NCBI GenBank assembly: GCA_902826385.1
Contig: CADEEU010000008.1
Span: forward strand, 1-26,327
Origin: an uncultured Acidobacteriota bacterium
Lineage (GTDB): Bacteria; Acidobacteriota; Blastocatellia; Pyrinomonadales; Pyrinomonadaceae
DNA length: 26,327 nt
Reading direction: 5' to 3'
Shown: one piece after another, positions 26,158 to 26,327 of the stretch
Numbering within the stretch: the first letter of the stretch is position 1
How the letters are laid out: each line of letters opens with the position of its first letter
The notes under the pieces: model-generated
Databases searched by the model: none
Told to the model about the DNA's origin: nothing
Seen by the model: the letters and a program-made list of their open reading frames with translations, nothing else
Position numbers and translations under genes: made by a program

Positions 26158-26327
26158 TCAGTCCGCAGCGACTTTATCTCACGCAGCGAAAGCCCGCGTT
26201 TTACGATCAACACTAAACCTATTCCCGTCCAGAACAATATCCGGCCTTTTCGGATTATCGCCAGCGTAACGCCTATCGTGGCTCCGATCGCCGCGGCGGC
26301 GCCAATGGCGCGCGCATTCGGCTTGAG
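26154..26327 (-). CDS. 3' end of a membrane protein gene (partial at window edge)
   Basis: An open minus-strand frame runs from the right edge for 57 codons to a TAA at 26154-26156. It contains two hydrophobic stretches (AIGAAAAIGATIGVTLAII and ILFWTGIGLVLIV) separated by RKGR, and a charged tail LREIKSLRTD. The codon use matches the surroundings. Its stop overlaps the transporter's TAG by shared bases, so the two genes converge with no spacer. The start lies outside the window and the family cannot be named. Confidence 0.6.
   Translation of the reverse strand, partial: LKPNARAIGAAAAIGATIGVTLAIIRKGRILFWTGIGLVLIVKRGLSLREIKSLRTD

Overview
The window reads as a piece of a bacterial chromosome with moderately GC-rich coding sequence, probably from the Acidobacteriota (Blastocatellia / Pyrinomonadales-like). 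That placement is an inference. It rests on a bacillithiol-type bshA, a transcription-factor/hydrolase/cyclase fusion protein, several exported PQQ-type beta-propeller dehydrogenases, a lipid-A/heptose kinase (so probably a Gram-negative envelope) and typical interspersed palindromic repeats. No rRNA, tRNA, CRISPR array, transposase or integrase was recognised.

Layout. 0.2-2.9 kb (minus strand): a stand-alone heptose-7-phosphate kinase (RfaE1/HldE N-terminal type) and a polysaccharide flippase, both envelope polysaccharide genes. 3.0-4.1 kb (plus): a peptidoglycan-binding-like domain joined to an M35-like HExxH+D metalloprotease domain. 4.1-6.3 kb (minus): an AT-richer accessory stretch directly downstream of thiC, with a retropepsin-like protease, a KilA-N protein and a small HTH protein. 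6.26-8.4 kb: thiC with an upstream TPP riboswitch. 8.5-12.1 kb: two PQQ-type sugar dehydrogenase-like proteins on either side of a PPK2 polyphosphate kinase. 12.2-14.6 kb: bshA and an ABHD18-like alpha/beta hydrolase. 14.6-17.9 kb (minus): a serine beta-lactamase-family hydrolase and a wHTH/hydrolase/degenerate-cyclase fusion. 18.0-24.1 kb (plus): small metabolic and exported proteins (cupin, membrane protein, Tat-type class V aminotransferase, exported unknown, BON protein, peptidoglycan-binding-like protein, cytochrome c, thioesterase), with two paralogues of an unnamed CxxC/H/C family at its two ends. 24.4-26.2 kb: an SLC13-type transporter with TrkA-C domains. The right edge holds the 3' end of a minus-strand membrane protein gene.

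The most unusual feature lies downstream of thiC. The last 20-35 codons of thiC occur three times: once as the real gene end, and twice as orphan fragments at about 5.92-6.03 kb and 4.91-5.01 kb. Each copy is followed closely, on the same strand, by one cargo gene: HTH, KilA-N and aspartic protease in turn. The two orphan tails differ from each other by 6 of 60 bases, all synonymous. They therefore diverged while still encoding a functional ThiC C-terminus, presumably in other genomes. This resembles a cassette array or repeated-insertion hotspot that uses the thiC 3' end as its attachment sequence and places cargo downstream of a TPP riboswitch. The mechanism is inference: no recombinase is present in the window.

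Other points of note: a wHTH fusion protein whose cyclase domain has lost both metal-binding aspartates and whose start codon is preceded by three CTTCAG-like hexamers phased at 11 bp; the CxxC-x32-H-x10/11-C paralogue pair; and several strong hairpins between genes.
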